Assembly (NCBI RefSeq): GCF_030758345.1
Contig: NZ_JAVAMO010000009.1
Location: forward strand, 101,037 to 165,036
Source: Ruegeria discodermiae
GTDB lineage: Bacteria > Pseudomonadota > Alphaproteobacteria > Rhodobacterales > Rhodobacteraceae
DNA length: 64,000 bases
Reading direction: 5' to 3'
The notes beneath the pieces were generated by a model, which saw only the letters and a program-made list of their open reading frames with translations, was not told the origin of the DNA and made no database searches. Positions 8,855 to 17,311 of this stretch are shown here, piece after piece (the first letter of the stretch is position 1; each line of letters begins with the position of its first letter). The position numbers and the translations under genes are program-made.

Positions 8855-8881
8855 ACTGCCATGCCTTTCGGGCGTGGCAGT
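8855..8881 (+). other. Stem-loop between precursor 4 and the LanM-like gene
   Basis: ACTGCCATGCC (8855-8865) and GGCGTGGCAGT (8871-8881) form an 11-bp stem with one U-G pair and a TTTCG loop. No U-tract follows, so it may be a partial terminator or an RNA-stabilising end, keeping the enzyme message lower than the precursor message. The role is inferred from position. Confidence 0.6.
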
Positions 8882-8948
8882 CCAACCCCACCCCCTCAGA
8901 TATCGAGGCCCAATCTCCAGAACCCATTCGAACAGAAAGAGAAAGCCA

Positions 8949-11900
8949 ATGACCCTTCTTGAAAACAGCAATGACATCACCGGAAATGCCAGCAGAGTTG
9001 AGGCGCAGGAGCGTTTCAGCCATGCCGAATTGCAGGCGCTGGCCGCGAGCGCGTCCTCGCTCGATGAACGTTTGCAGGACCGCACCGCCTTTGCCCCTGC
9101 CGCAGACAAGGCCGAGCGCGCCGAGAAGGTTTTCGCAGATTGGGCCCATACGGTGTCTGGCGGGGACGCTCAGGTGTTCGAGAATGTGTGCAAGGCACGC
9201 GAAGTCGACCGTCAGTCGGATGTTGCGCTGTTCGGGCCAGTGGGCCCGACCGGGCAGGATCTGCCCGCTTGGGCGTTGACGTTTGAATGGGTGTTCGACG
9301 CAATCGCCCTCGCGCCCGAAGCGCAGGATGTGGCGCGTTTGGCCAGCGATCCCAAGAGGCCCTTCGAAGAGCTGTTCTATACGCTTGTCAGCGAGGTGCG
9401 GCGGCGCCGCGACGCCCAGGTTGACCCGGAGATGATGGGTTCCTTCACGCCTGACGGGTTGGACCATCTGGATCGCTCGCTGCTGCAGCCCCTGACCGAT
9501 ATCTGCGTCCGCGCTCTGAACGACCGGTTTGCGCTGAGCGTGCAGACCCAGGGCTATGGCGGCGGTCTGGCCGCCATGCTGGGCGGCGACGCGCTGCTGG
9601 AAAAGGTGCCGGGGTTTGTGGCCTCGTTCCGGGCCACGGGGTTGAAGCAGTTCTTTGTGGAACGCCCCGTTCTGGCCCGCCTGATCGCAACGCTTGTCGA
9701 GCAGTGGCAGGCTGTGACGGTCGAGTTCATCGAACGGCTGCATGCCGACCGGTTGACCCGTATCGTTGATCTGACCGGCGACGCTGCCCTTGGCCGGGTG
9801 GCTGAGATCGGCGCTAGCCTGTCAGACCTGCACAATGAGGGCCGGTCTGTCTATCAGGTGACCTTCGAAAGCGGCACCAAGGTGGGCTACAAGCCAAAAT
9901 CGCTGGATATTGACGCAGCCTGGGCCTCTCTGATCGATTGGCTCGATGCCAATGGCGCGCCAGCCTCGGCCGGTACACCCGACGTGGCGGCCTGCGGCGA
10001 TTATGGCTGGGTCGAATGGGTTGCCCCGAAGGACTGCGAAACGGCCGATGAGGCGGCGGAGTTCTTTCACCGCTCCGGTGCGACGCTCTGCCTGATCCGG
10101 GCGCTTCAGGGCAATGATTTCCATTTCGAGAACATCATTGCGCAGGGGCCGGTCCCGGTGCCCGTCGATCTGGAAACCATCATGGTGGCCCGGATCAAGG
10201 ACACCCAAGAGATCGAGCCCGAGGCTGAGGCCATGGTCGAAGCGTATCGCAGCCTTGAGGACTCGGTGTTCACCAGCGGTTACCTGCCGGGCTGGACATC
10301 AGTTCCCGGTGGCGCGGCGGTGCTGATGGGTGGCCTAGACGCCCATGAAACACTTGCCTCTCGTGCTGGAGGCTCGGAAGAGTTTAAAGCGCTCGGCAAT
10401 GTGCCCAATCTGAATGGCGTTCCCCTGCAGGTGAATGACTATGGCCCGGAACTGCTGGCCGGATATGAGGCGATGTTTGCCTATTTGCAGCAGCATGGCG
10501 CAATTATCGCAGCCAAAGGCGGGGTGCTTGATGTCTTTGACGGTCTCCGGTTCCGGTCCGTGCTGCGCGCCACCCGACTCTATGGCTTCCTGCAGCATCG
10601 CGCTCTTGGTCGCCAGTCCGTCAGCGATGGCGCGGCATGGAGCCAGAATTTCGACTTCCTCTACCGGTCCTCGGTGACGCGCGATGGGGCCGGGCCGCTG
10701 GCGGCTGTCTGCCACTATGAATCCACCTGCATGGCGGGCTATAACGTGCCCTTCTTCGAAGGCACTACCAACAGTACCGATCTGATCTGCGGCGATGGCA
10801 GCGTGGTTCCGGATTTCTTCCGCACGCCCTGCCTGACGGAAATACGCGAACGCCTTTCAGACATGTCTGATGATCTGCTGGAGTTTGACCTCATGATCAT
10901 CCGTCAGGCGCTCAGCTCGACCGAGTTGGACCCGAACGCCACCGGCACAGCACGCGCCCCGGCAACCGATATCGCGCCAGTGACAGCAGACCAGTTGATC
11001 GCAACGGCGCAGATGATTGCCAGTCGCGTGGAAAAATCGGCGATCCGCAAAAGCCGCAGCCAGACCTGGATGTGCCTCGCTCCTGTGACGGCAGATGAGC
11101 GCGCGCTGCAACTGCAACCGCTCGGCAATACCTTCCTGACCGGTACTATCGGTATCGCGATGTTTGAAGCCGCGCTTTACCGCGTTACCGGTGACGAGAA
11201 GCACCGCGTCGAGGCGATGGCCATTCTGGACACCACCCGGCATGCGGTCGAAAACCTCGACACCCTGCGTGTCATGGCCAAACTTGCCCCGCTGGGCCTC
11301 GTTTCGGGCATTGGCGGTGTGATCTACGGTCTGGTGACGCTTGCGGATATGCTGGACGAGCCGTCGCTCTTGGAGGCCGCAAAGGTCTTTGCAAGCCTGC
11401 TGGACGAAGAGCGCCTGAAGGCCGAGGAGGACTCCAGCCTGTCGAGCGGTGTCGCTGGTGCGCTGGTGGGTCTGATCGCACTGTATGAAAAAGCCCCCGC
11501 CGATCGCTATCGCGACCTTATCGCGGCAGGCGCGGCTGCGCTGATCGAGGCGCGCAAGGAGGCGCCCTTTGGTGGCAAGGCCTGGCGCGACCGGACCTGG
11601 CGGGTGCCGCAGGTCGGGCTGATGCATGGCGCAAGCGGTATCGCCCTAGCGCTGCACCGGGCGGCCAACCTGTTGGGCGATGATGATGTGCGCGCCGCAG
11701 CGCAGGAGGCTGTCGCCTTCGAAACCGCGCTGCTGGATCGCTACGGCTACTGGCCGGACCTGCGCGATCTCGCCACCCTTGAGGAGGACACGGCAACCAA
11801 ACCCGCGCTGGACTATGCCAATGGCGTAGCCGGTATCGGGCTGGCACGCCTGTCCATGGGGGACGAGCTTGCCGGAGCTGATGAGGGGCGGGTCGTCACC

Positions 11901-12224
11901 CTACTGGACGCGGCCCCGATGGAGGTCACCGATGGTGTCTTCGCTGGTCAGTTCGGCAGGCTTGCCTTTCTGGCCGAGATGGCCCGCAGCAGCGATGCAC
12001 CGGGTCTTGCGACCAAACTGGGTCGCGAAACGGCCACGGCAATGCAACAGGCGGAAGCGGCGGGCAGCTTTGCTTGGCGCAATGGCTCAGATGGCCAGAA
12101 CCCGACCCTGTTCGCGGGCTCGGCTGGCGTTGGCCTGACCCTGCTGCGCATGGCGCGCCCGGATCTGGTGCCCAACATCTGGGCGTTTGAAACCGGGTCG
12201 ACCAACTCAGCCAACCCCACTTGA
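8949..12224 (+). CDS. LanM-type class II lanthipeptide synthetase with intact dehydratase and zinc-less cyclase domain
   Basis: A 1091-residue protein, the normal LanM length. ATG 8949 is used because the longer open frame upstream overlaps precursor 4. The dehydratase half keeps the expected catalytic residues: K315 (GYKPKS), D390-x-H392-x2-N395 and D407-L-E409, in the same D-to-D spacing of 17 as CylM, plus R536 and T542 (RSVLRAT) for phosphate elimination. It should phosphorylate Ser/Thr and eliminate to Dha/Dhb. The C-terminal LanC-like half keeps the fold motifs (GLMHGASGI with H893, NGVAGIGLAR, LFAGSAGVGLTLLR). The three zinc ligands are gone: the first Cys position is A957, and the Cys-His pair is F998-A999. 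Ring formation by the usual zinc mechanism is therefore unlikely. It follows the precursors and precedes a reductase in one operon. Confidence 0.92.
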   Translation: MTLLENSNDITGNASRVEAQERFSHAELQALAASASSLDERLQDRTAFAPAADKAERAEKVFADWAHTVSGGDAQVFENVCKAREVDRQSDVALFGPVGPTGQDLPAWALTFEWVFDAIALAPEAQDVARLASDPKRPFEELFYTLVSEVRRRRDAQVDPEMMGSFTPDGLDHLDRSLLQPLTDICVRALNDRFALSVQTQGYGGGLAAMLGGDALLEKVPGFVASFRATGLKQFFVERPVLARLIATLVEQWQAVTVEFIERLHADRLTRIVDLTGDAALGRVAEIGASLSDLHNEGRSVYQVTFESGTKVGYKPKSLDIDAAWASLIDWLDANGAPASAGTPDVAACGDYGWVEWVAPKDCETADEAAEFFHRSGATLCLIRALQGNDFHFENIIAQGPVPVPVDLETIMVARIKDTQEIEPEAEAMVEAYRSLEDSVFTSGYLPGWTSVPGGAAVLMGGLDAHETLASRAGGSEEFKALGNVPNLNGVPLQVNDYGPELLAGYEAMFAYLQQHGAIIAAKGGVLDVFDGLRFRSVLRATRLYGFLQHRALGRQSVSDGAAWSQNFDFLYRSSVTRDGAGPLAAVCHYESTCMAGYNVPFFEGTTNSTDLICGDGSVVPDFFRTPCLTEIRERLSDMSDDLLEFDLMIIRQALSSTELDPNATGTARAPATDIAPVTADQLIATAQMIASRVEKSAIRKSRSQTWMCLAPVTADERALQLQPLGNTFLTGTIGIAMFEAALYRVTGDEKHRVEAMAILDTTRHAVENLDTLRVMAKLAPLGLVSGIGGVIYGLVTLADMLDEPSLLEAAKVFASLLDEERLKAEEDSSLSSGVAGALVGLIALYEKAPADRYRDLIAAGAAALIEARKEAPFGGKAWRDRTWRVPQVGLMHGASGIALALHRAANLLGDDDVRAAAQEAVAFETALLDRYGYWPDLRDLATLEEDTATKPALDYANGVAGIGLARLSMGDELAGADEGRVVTLLDAAPMEVTDGVFAGQFGRLAFLAEMARSSDAPGLATKLGRETATAMQQAEAAGSFAWRNGSDGQNPTLFAGSAGVGLTLLRMARPDLVPNIWAFETGSTNSANPT

Positions 12225-12246
12225 ATTCTGAGAAAAGGAGACTGAT

Positions 12247-13419
12247 ATGAAACAGCTTTGCATCATCGGCCAGGACTATTCCGGCACCAACATCATCCCC
12301 GGAAGCGAGAGCAGCTTTACGCTCGAAGGCGTCCCGCTGCGGTTCGGTATTATTGAAACCGACGATATCGGCTTTGATGCGGACGCGCCGGAAAATGCCG
12401 ATCAGGTCCATTTCCGTGTCACCGCGTTTTCCTGCAACTATCGCGACCGCGCCTTTGCCTTGCGCATGAAGGAGCCGAAATTCAGCAAGAGCTACTTCGT
12501 GCTCGGGTCGGATTTTGTGGGCGAGGTCATTGCGGTGGGCCGCAATGTCACGCGGTTCAAGCCCGGTGACCGGGTGATCGCGGACGGAGCCTACCCGTAT
12601 TCCGGTGTCGAAGGCGTGATGCCGGGCATCCCGACCAACCAGGGCTCGCGCGAATTGCAGACCCTGCATCAGTGCAAACTGATCCAGATCCCCGACAGCA
12701 TGTCGGATGCGGTGGCGGGCGGTTTCTCGATCGGGGGGCAGACGGCCTATAGCATGGTGCGACGCCTGAACCTTCAGCCCGGCGAGAATGTGCTGGTGAC
12801 GGGGGCCAAATCGAACACCTCGCTCTATGCGATCTCGGCGTTGAAGAATTACGGCGTCAACACCTACGCGATCTCCCGGTCGCAGAAACATGCGGACAAG
12901 CTGGAGGCGCTGGGAGTTGATCGGTTGATCACTGTCGATCCGTCGCAGAAGGGCTGGTCGCTGTCTGGTGATATGGCGCAATGCGTGATGGAGATCGGCG
13001 GGTTCGACGCGATGGTCGATCCGTTCTCGGATGTCTATCTGGCCGAGATTCCGAACATCCTCGCCATTGGCGGACGCCACATCACCTGTGGTGTGGTCGA
13101 TCAGCACACGCACCTTCTGGAGCAGGAGCCCATTGTCGATCCCGTCGATGCCTCGCGCCTGATGGGCATGGTGCTGGCCCGCAACATCTCGATCATCGGC
13201 AATTGCCTGGGCCAGACCAGCGATCTGCAGCACGCAATCGACGACTACGCCGGCCGCAAGCTGGACGTGCCGGTCTATGCCAATCTCGGTGTGCAGGAGA
13301 CCGGCCAGTTCTTCGAGAAGACCTATCTCGACACGGACCGGTTCGGCAAGGTTGTGCTGGACTACAACAAAGATGCTGCAAAGGCCGGTGACACCACGGC
13401 GGCTTTGACCACCGCCTGA
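12247..13419 (+). CDS. Medium-chain dehydrogenase/reductase (quinone-oxidoreductase-like), probable RiPP-tailoring reductase
   Basis: A 390-residue MDR-superfamily enzyme. The GroES-like part has C63-N-Y-R-D and GSDFVGEV (87-94) where zinc alcohol dehydrogenases have GHE, so the catalytic zinc site looks incomplete, as in quinone or enoyl reductases. The nucleotide-binding part has VLVTGAKSNTS (182-192); R211 after the second strand suggests NADPH. LtnJ-type LanJ enzymes, which reduce dehydroalanine to D-alanine in lanthipeptides, belong to this superfamily, so reduction of Dha/Dhb or of a keto N-cap is a reasonable inference. The start has AAGGAG upstream, 22 bp after the LanM-like stop. A strong terminator ends the operon. 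Confidence 0.85.
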   Translation: MKQLCIIGQDYSGTNIIPGSESSFTLEGVPLRFGIIETDDIGFDADAPENADQVHFRVTAFSCNYRDRAFALRMKEPKFSKSYFVLGSDFVGEVIAVGRNVTRFKPGDRVIADGAYPYSGVEGVMPGIPTNQGSRELQTLHQCKLIQIPDSMSDAVAGGFSIGGQTAYSMVRRLNLQPGENVLVTGAKSNTSLYAISALKNYGVNTYAISRSQKHADKLEALGVDRLITVDPSQKGWSLSGDMAQCVMEIGGFDAMVDPFSDVYLAEIPNILAIGGRHITCGVVDQHTHLLEQEPIVDPVDASRLMGMVLARNISIIGNCLGQTSDLQHAIDDYAGRKLDVPVYANLGVQETGQFFEKTYLDTDRFGKVVLDYNKDAAKAGDTTAALTTA

Positions 13420-13446
13420 GAAAAAACTTCGTCAAAAGGCCCGACA

Positions 13447-13480
13447 GGCCGCCACATCTGAAAGGATGTGGCGGCCTTTT
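13447..13480 (+). terminator. Rho-independent terminator of the RiPP operon
   Basis: A perfect 12-bp stem (13447-13458 with 13465-13476), loop TGAAAG, then TTTT. It lies 28 bases after the reductase stop codon and should end the precursor-LanM-reductase transcript. From here to the next terminator (13481-13751) I see no gene. Confidence 0.92.
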
Positions 13481-13751
13481 CACGTTCTCGGATCAGAGCG
13501 ACCTCACTACACATGCGGGTCGGAAGATCCGGTGATTTCGCTGAAAAGGGGGGCGGGGCTTCGTCATCCAATCCATTGACGGCAAGCCACCCACCCGGAA
13601 GGACTTAGCTCCGATGCAACGGTCAGTCGGGTATGGGGGCCTTGGCGAATTGCGAGCGGTGTAGGGGGCTCCCGGCTTCACAAGCCACGGCCGCTAAGTG
13701 GACGGATAACGCCTCAACACGCTGCGCTTCGGAACAACAGGATGCAGACAC

Positions 13752-13790
13752 AAAAAAGCAGGCGGTTGACTGAACAACCGCCTGCTTTTG
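13752..13790 (-). terminator. Rho-independent terminator after precursor 5
   Basis: A perfect 12-bp stem (13757-13768 with 13775-13786) with a 6-base loop. Read on the - strand it is followed by six Ts, directly downstream of precursor 5. The A/T runs on both sides could also let it act on + strand transcription. Confidence 0.92.
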
Positions 13791-13801
13791 GGGATTTGGC
13801 C

Positions 13802-14158
13802 TTAGCCCAGCGTGATCACCAGCGAGGCCGACCCACCCGCAGACACCACTGCCGAGGTGACGATACCTGCGGTGGCGACACAGACAAAGGTCGTCCCACC
13901 CTGTGCACTCAACAGATCGGAGTCGGAGATCTCGCCTTGCTGCGGGGCCGACGGTACGTGCAAAAAACGCGTTTCGCCATTGTCGCGCACAACCTTGATC
14001 TCGACATCCTCGGGAATGTTGTGACCAGCGGAAGCGAGGGCTGCGCGCGGATCACTTTCCAGCTGTGCCATGAACGCATTGTCATTCCAGGCCTTGTTCA
14101 ATATTTCACCACGCGGCATCGGCGCCGCAGGCGTGTGAATTGCATTGCTCTTGGTCAT
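13802..14158 (-). CDS. NHLP-leader RiPP precursor 5
   Basis: A 118-residue precursor: 88-residue NHLP leader (NKAWNDNAFMAQLE, IPEDVEIKVVRDN, RFLHVPSAP, EISDSDLL) ending AQGG, and a 30-residue core starting TTFVC. I prefer ATG 14158 to ATG 14170: GGAG sits six bases before 14158, inside the upstream start. After Cys5 the core is all small and hydrophobic residues with three Ser and three Thr (T8, S14, S18, S22, S24, T28 among them), a look close to helix-forming proteusin cores. It lies 59 bp after precursor 6 on the same strand and is followed by a terminator. Confidence 0.9.
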   Translation of the reverse strand: MTKSNAIHTPAAPMPRGEILNKAWNDNAFMAQLESDPRAALASAGHNIPEDVEIKVVRDNGETRFLHVPSAPQQGEISDSDLLSAQGGTTFVCVATAGIVTSAVVSAGGSASLVITLG

Positions 14159-14217
14159 TGCTATCTCCATTCATTGGGTTTGGCGCGTCGGGTTTGTTCC
14201 CCGTTGCGCACACCGGA

Positions 14218-14568
14218 TCACTTTGTTGCTGCGGTAATTCCTGCCGAGATCCCCGCCGAAACCGCACCTGCGATCGACACCGCCGCCACGTAGCAAAGCG
14301 GGGTGGTTCCGCCGACGGCGTTCAGCAGGTCGCTGTCCGAGATTTCGCCCTCGGTCGCGACATATGGAATATGCAGGTATTTGACTTTGTCCGTATCCAT
14401 GACAAATTTGATTTCCACATCGTTGGGAATCTGCGTCCCGAATTCAGCCAGCGCGGCTTTTGGATCATCCTGCAATTGTGCGCGATATGCATCGTCGCTC
14501 CACACCTTATTGAGAAATTCCGCCTTTTGAACTTCTGCCGTGTTTTGCATTTGGTTTTGAATGGTCAT
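14218..14568 (-). CDS. NHLP-leader RiPP precursor 6
   Basis: A 116-residue precursor: 87-residue NHLP leader (NKVWSDDAYRAQLQ, IPNDVEIKFVMDT, VKYLHIP, EISDSDLL) ending AVGG, and a 29-residue core starting TTPLC and ending in Lys. The ATG at 14568 has AGGGAGA upstream. The core contains a repeating AxSAGI-like pattern (GAVSAGISAGITA) with Ser/Thr every few residues. Precursors 5 and 6 form their own two-gene unit, convergent with the enzyme operon, so their peptides must be modified in trans. Confidence 0.9.
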   Translation of the reverse strand: MTIQNQMQNTAEVQKAEFLNKVWSDDAYRAQLQDDPKAALAEFGTQIPNDVEIKFVMDTDKVKYLHIPYVATEGEISDSDLLNAVGGTTPLCYVAAVSIAGAVSAGISAGITAATK

Positions 14569-14964
14569 TGTATTCTCCCTTAGTTTGCACGGATCGTGCG
14601 ATTAATCCGGGATTTTACTTCTCCTCCCCGGAGTTGGTTTATTTACAGTGACTTGGAGATATCTCATTAACGAGAATCCCTCTGCCATCAGAAAGGAGGA
14701 TTCCGCAAAGCGCGAAGGCTGTATTCACCTTCAGAGTCCACGATCAAATCGGAATTGAGCACGTTGCAAAAAGCAATGGCTCCGACTTATTTCCGAGATA
14801 TATTTCCTCGTTTCACCTAAAAAGGTAGAATTCAAACCTGTTTGACGGGTGCGATTTCTGTTAAAATAGATTTAAGAATTCTTGCCCCGAACGTAGCTTC
14901 AAATGGCCCTGATCGGCCAAGTTCAGACAAGCAGATGTTCAAGGGTAGTAAGAAACCGGCGCGC
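14569..14964. promoter_or_regulatory. AT-rich region upstream of precursor 6
   Basis: About 400 bases without a gene, AT-rich like 6740-7097. It should contain the promoter for the precursor 6-5 unit. A perfect GAGATATCTC palindrome lies at 14649-14658. No confident promoter hexamers could be assigned by eye. Confidence 0.4.
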
Positions 14965-15573
14965 TCAACCCTTTACGCGCAGGGCCCAATCTATCGCGTC
15001 CTCAAGCTGGTCATCTCCCCAGAACAGCTCTCCATCCTCGGTGGTGAAACTCGGCGCACCGAATAACCCTTGCGATTGCGCGGCTTCGGTGGCTGCGCGC
15101 AGCCCGTTCTTGACGGAATCGTCGGTCTGCGCGCGTTGGATCATCTGTGATCCATCCAGGCCCAGACCGTCGAGCAGCGCGATCAGTGTTTCGGGGGCGC
15201 TGATGGACTGCCCCTCCGCGAATTGCGCGGCATAGACCGCGCGGGTGAAATCGGGACCCCAGCCCGTCCCTACGCCGATCGTCGCAATGCGCGCGGCGAG
15301 TAGGCTGTTCTGCGGAAACGGATCAGGCCGATGGATATTCGGCAGGCCCTGGGCGGCAGCGCGGCGCTCCAGATCGCGCCACATGTAACGGCCCTTGGCC
15401 TCGTAGATGTTGAAAGGGGAGGTATCCCATCCCTGCGCGTGAAAGATTGGCCCCAGAAGGAAGGGTCGCCAGATCAGGTCCACCCCGGCGGCACGGCAGC
15501 GATCCTCAATCCGCGTCGCCGTTAGGTAGGAGTAGGTCGAGGCGAATTCGTACCAGAAATGCAATACGGGCAT
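14965..15573 (-). CDS. 2-hydroxychromene-2-carboxylate isomerase-like protein (DsbA/GST-kappa fold)
   Basis: A 202-residue protein with the HCCA isomerase pattern: FWYEFASTYSYL at the start (the Ser aligns with the glutathione-contacting Ser), RPFLLGPIF, then FGAPSF and FWGDDQLE near the end. The family isomerises 2-hydroxychromene-2-carboxylate with glutathione in aromatic degradation, but many alphaproteobacterial members stand alone and have no known substrate. No aromatic pathway genes are near. It faces away from the MFS gene with 162 bp between the starts. Confidence 0.85.
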   Translation of the reverse strand: MPVLHFWYEFASTYSYLTATRIEDRCRAAGVDLIWRPFLLGPIFHAQGWDTSPFNIYEAKGRYMWRDLERRAAAQGLPNIHRPDPFPQNSLLAARIATIGVGTGWGPDFTRAVYAAQFAEGQSISAPETLIALLDGLGLDGSQMIQRAQTDDSVKNGLRAATEAAQSQGLFGAPSFTTEDGELFWGDDQLEDAIDWALRVKG

Positions 15574-15735
15574 GGGCCGGATCCTGTGTTGAACTGATAT
15601 CTGCGAGCGGCAGTGTTACCGATCCGAGGCCCGATGCCAACCGATCGCTGAGCGGCGAGGGCACGGTCGGCCTTGTGCCATTCCACCCCGCATGCGATGT
15701 CAATCCCATAGCATTCTCTTATGTGATTGAGCCAC

Positions 15736-16920
15736 ATGTTCCGGTCATTTCCCGCCGCGCTGCTATCCTTTCTGCTTCTTCTCTTCGTGGGGACCGTCTG
15801 CAGCGCAATGATCGTGCCCTATATGGGGTTTTTCATTGTCAACGGGTTAGGGAATGAGCCCTGGACCATAAGCATCTATGCCGGGATGGTGTCCTGCCTG
15901 GCGATTCTGGTGAATCGCAACTTTGCAGGGCGGCTGGATGGCGGGGGCAATGCTTTTCCGCTGATCGGGATCGCGGCGGCGGCCTTTCTGATCGCAAATC
16001 TCGTCCTGTCGGTCGCACCGCTCTTCTGGGTGGTGTTGAGCGTTGGTGTTCTGGGCTTCGGAATCAGCACCAGCACCGTATCGACCCTGTTCAGCCTCGG
16101 TGGCGGCATGGCCGAACGGCATGGGATCACCCGTAACCGCTTCAACGCTTATATGCGCGCCACCACCTCGACGGCGTGGATGGTCGGCCCGGCAATCTCC
16201 TTTCTGATTGCCGATCAACTGGGCGCGACGGCGGTGTTCAAGCTGAGCGCGCTGCTTTCGCTGCTCTGGCTTGCACTCTGGTGGTGGGCCGTGCCGCATG
16301 ACCTGCGCCTTGAGGCCAAAGACGATCAAACGTCGGAGCAAGGACAGGGCAGGCTCAATACCGGGCTATGGCTGGCGGCGGCGTTTGTATTCTGCCTGTC
16401 TACGGCGCATTCGCTGACCTTCTCGGCCCTGCCGCTGTTTTATGTGCAAGAGGTCGGCCTGCCTGGCTATGCGCCTGGCACCGCCTTCAGCGTGAAAACC
16501 TTTGTCGAGGTGTTCGCCATCTTTTCAACGCCTTATCTGATCGCGCGGTTTGGTTTGCGGAAATCGCTGTTTGGGGTAACGCTGCTGGCTGTGGTTACGA
16601 TTCAGGTGCTCGCGTCGGTCCAGAGCTATCCGCAGATGCTGGCCGGTGCGGCGATGGAGGGGCTTTATTACGGGCTCTATGCCAGTCTGGGGATCAGCTT
16701 TGTCCAGTCCTTCGCGCCGAACCGTCCGGCACGCGCCACCGCGCTCTATTGGAATACGCTGATGGTGACCGGGATACTTGCCGGGCCGGCAGCGGGTCTG
16801 ATCGCGCAGGCTTATGACTTCCGCACCGTGATTCTCGTGGCCTCCGGCGTGGCTGGCGTGGCGGCGATTGTGCTGGTGCTGGGTAGCGTGTCTCGGAAAC
16901 GCCACCCATCGCCTTCGTGA
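15736..16920 (+). CDS. MFS transporter, sugar-efflux (SET)-like
   Basis: A membrane protein of 394 residues with about 12 helices. I start it at ATG 15736 rather than the TTG at 15727. The sequence resembles the SetA/B sugar-efflux branch of the major facilitator superfamily: SAMIVPYMGFF in helix 1, and ALPLFYVQEVG and MEGLYYGLYASLGISFVQ in the second half. The likely role is proton-driven export of small sugars or related compounds, with unknown substrate. It starts divergently from the isomerase-like gene and is probably transcribed alone. Confidence 0.8.
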   Translation: MFRSFPAALLSFLLLLFVGTVCSAMIVPYMGFFIVNGLGNEPWTISIYAGMVSCLAILVNRNFAGRLDGGGNAFPLIGIAAAAFLIANLVLSVAPLFWVVLSVGVLGFGISTSTVSTLFSLGGGMAERHGITRNRFNAYMRATTSTAWMVGPAISFLIADQLGATAVFKLSALLSLLWLALWWWAVPHDLRLEAKDDQTSEQGQGRLNTGLWLAAAFVFCLSTAHSLTFSALPLFYVQEVGLPGYAPGTAFSVKTFVEVFAIFSTPYLIARFGLRKSLFGVTLLAVVTIQVLASVQSYPQMLAGAAMEGLYYGLYASLGISFVQSFAPNRPARATALYWNTLMVTGILAGPAAGLIAQAYDFRTVILVASGVAGVAAIVLVLGSVSRKRHPSPS

Positions 16921-17311
16921 CGATGCGAGTCAGATCGAAGTAGTTCCAAGCCCCAAAAAATGGATACCGAAACGGGGAAACCCCGTTTCGGTACACCACG
17001 CCTTGGGAAAGCGTTAAAATCAAATGCCGCGCTGCGGCCAGTAATCGTTAACATAGCGCATGTTCATCACCGGTTCACTCGCTGATCGGAAACCGATCTC
17101 CGGAGGCGCGGCCTGTCGGGAATTCCAGACCAACGCAGAAAGTTCTCGTGCGCTTCGGCTTAATAGTTTCGGTCAATATCTCCCAAACTAGAGCGGTTAA
17201 TGTCGTACCGCCTGACCTCATTCAGCCACAAAGATGCGGGGGCTTCTGTAATCCAGGCCACACAAGGGCAAAAAAATCTCGCCAGGGGACGATTTTTCCG
17301 GCACGCCCGGA
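16921..17311. other. Intergenic stretch with a perfect inverted repeat
   Basis: About 390 bases between the MFS gene and the end of ureG. The only clear structure is a perfect 13-bp stem (16965-16977 with 16981-16993) around AAA. On the - strand it is followed by TCCATTTTTTGG, so it could terminate transcription coming from the urease side; on + it has no T-run. The remainder shows no gene. Confidence 0.55.

Noticed and set aside
8778..8948. Longer start for the LanM-like gene
   Set aside because: It would overlap precursor 4, has no homology and no ribosome site; ATG 8949 begins the recognisable protein.
13481..13751. Possible tRNA or small RNA between the two terminators
   Set aside because: No cloverleaf, T-loop motif or strong structure was visible.
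16965..16993. Strong + strand terminator after the MFS gene
   Set aside because: The stem is perfect but lacks a T-run on +; it fits the - strand better, so only an inverted repeat is reported.
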